In this document: in pieces, positions 23,281 through 23,851 of the stretch
Layout of the letters: each line of letters opens with the position of its first letter
How positions within the stretch are numbered: position 1 is the stretch's first letter
Origin: a virus
Reading direction: 5' to 3' (one strand)
Virus record (IMG/VR): IMGVR_UViG_3300036800_000538
Coordinates: 1-23,851 of that record
DNA: 23,851 bases
Program-made: the position numbers and the translations under genes
Notes under the pieces: generated by a model
What the model was told of the DNA's origin: nothing
Seen by the model: only the letters and a program-made list of their open reading frames with translations
The model's database searches: none

Positions 23281-23390
23281 AAAGCGGAAAGACCAAAGCT
23301 GAAAGCCACCCACAACTATCTTTCGGACTTCCGGACTTTCCGTCTTCCAAACTCCAATCACTAATTCACTAAATCACTAATTCACAATTA
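23281..23390 (+). repeat. Composite word-array leader (AAAGCGG, CGGACTT and CACTAATT words)
   Basis: Gap 23278-23395 starts with AAAGCGGAAAGACCAAAGC (23281-23299), identical to 18899-18917, then CTTTCGGACTTCCGGACTTTCCG (23321-23341; words shared with 4236 and 11886) and CACTAATTCACTAAATCACTAATTCAC-type repeats (to 23384) ending in AAAAAAATG. Three word families seen singly elsewhere are combined here. Confidence 0.7.
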
Positions 23391-23395
23391 AAAAA

Positions 23396-23851
23396 ATGAG
23401 TTTACAATCCTTTTTATCTAAAATTTGGGGCGAAATCAAAGCCCTGTTTGACGGGATTCCGTCAGAATTGAAGACCGCCATACACATAGGCGTACTCGTC
23501 ACCGAAAACATCAAGAACTTTGTCGATTCGCCAACCGCCGACGTCTTGACGGCAATCATCCCCGGCGACATCGACGATGAAATTAAGAACTGGCTCCGCG
23601 CAAAGCTCCCCGAAATCCTAACCGAGCTGAAGCTTGCAGACAGTTGCTCACAACTGACCGATCCTTCGGCTATCACCGCATGTGCTGTCAAAGTTTTGCA
23701 GAGCTTGGACGCTGATGTTCAGAGCCCGTTCTTTCACAGTCTTTCGGTCCTCGTGGCTGAAGTAGCGGCTGATGGCAAGCTGACGTGGAGCGATGGGGTG
23801 TACCTGTTGCAGTGGTATTATGAACATGAGTACCAGTCAGCGAAACAATAA
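23396..23851 (+). CDS. Late protein of unknown function
   Basis: A 151-residue protein ending exactly at the window edge with TAA. ATG 23396 follows a run of A residues. It is helical and acidic with no clear membrane segment; the middle has 'LTAIIPGDIDDEIKNWLRAKLPEILTELKLADSC', and the end has 'FFHSLSVLVAEVAADGKLTWSDGVYLLQWYYEHEYQ'. The latter resembles EF-hand-like or tellurite-resistance-like 'aDGkltw.E' helix turns, but this is only a resemblance. I do not recognise the family. It lies after the lysis genes, separated by a repeat leader, and could be virion-associated or an accessory lysis protein. Confidence 0.6.
   Translation: MSLQSFLSKIWGEIKALFDGIPSELKTAIHIGVLVTENIKNFVDSPTADVLTAIIPGDIDDEIKNWLRAKLPEILTELKLADSCSQLTDPSAITACAVKVLQSLDADVQSPFFHSLSVLVAEVAADGKLTWSDGVYLLQWYYEHEYQSAKQ

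Noticed and set aside
1-23851. Integrase, att sites or tRNA genes
   Set aside because: No recombinase motif, no cloverleaf and no paired att-like repeat was recognised, so prophage borders cannot be placed here.

Overview
The window is the late (packaging, virion and lysis) region of a tailed phage or prophage of a Bacteroidetes host, most likely a Sphingobacteriaceae/Mucilaginibacter-like organism. Evidence for the host: ATG starts sit behind A-rich tracts with no Shine-Dalgarno sequence; promoter-like sites fit TTG-N17-23-TAnnTTTG; lipoproteins and a SprB-type repeat are present; and intergenic DNA is built from short reiterated words of a kind I associate with this phylum. No integrase, repressor, replication gene, tRNA or att site is visible, so the lysogenic state is inferred, mainly from the moron genes. 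There is a tail tube-like protein and no sheath, which suggests a non-contractile (siphovirus-type) tail.

Layout: terminase small subunit (70-495), an antisense lipoprotein (497-1063) and terminase large subunit (1118-2344) form the packaging block. The tail block follows: tail assembly chaperones joined by a -1 frameshift at a T7 heptamer (2416-3260), two neck/tail-completion proteins (3327-4223), a large SprB-repeat tail protein (4305-6371), a tail-tip/hub protein (6458-8527) and a short tape measure (8607-9764). Region 9.8-11.9 kb is accessory: two antisense exported proteins flank a small HTH-like gene, followed by a repeat-rich non-coding stretch. The head block is ClpP-type protease plus scaffold (11931-13118), an antisense small membrane protein, major capsid (13571), putative tail tube (14887), portal (15571) and head-tail adaptor (16963). 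Putting tail genes before protease-capsid-portal is a permuted order compared with classical siphophages.

From 17.6 kb come adhesion genes: a collagen-like fibre, a small virion protein and a LamG-type lectin. Base composition falls from about 59% to 44% GC inside the lectin gene and stays low through an FkbM methyltransferase and an OafA-type acyltransferase. This looks like a swapped cassette coupling host recognition with envelope-glycan modification. Lysis genes (holin, GH24 endolysin, spanin-like protein) and an unknown protein close the window.

The two most unusual signals are the intercistronic elements and the lectin-to-acyltransferase cassette. At many late-gene junctions a purine-rich word array after one stop codon is mirrored by a pyrimidine-rich array of the same words before the next ATG, so the transcript could fold into a long hairpin. 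Word families differ between junctions, but several are reused.
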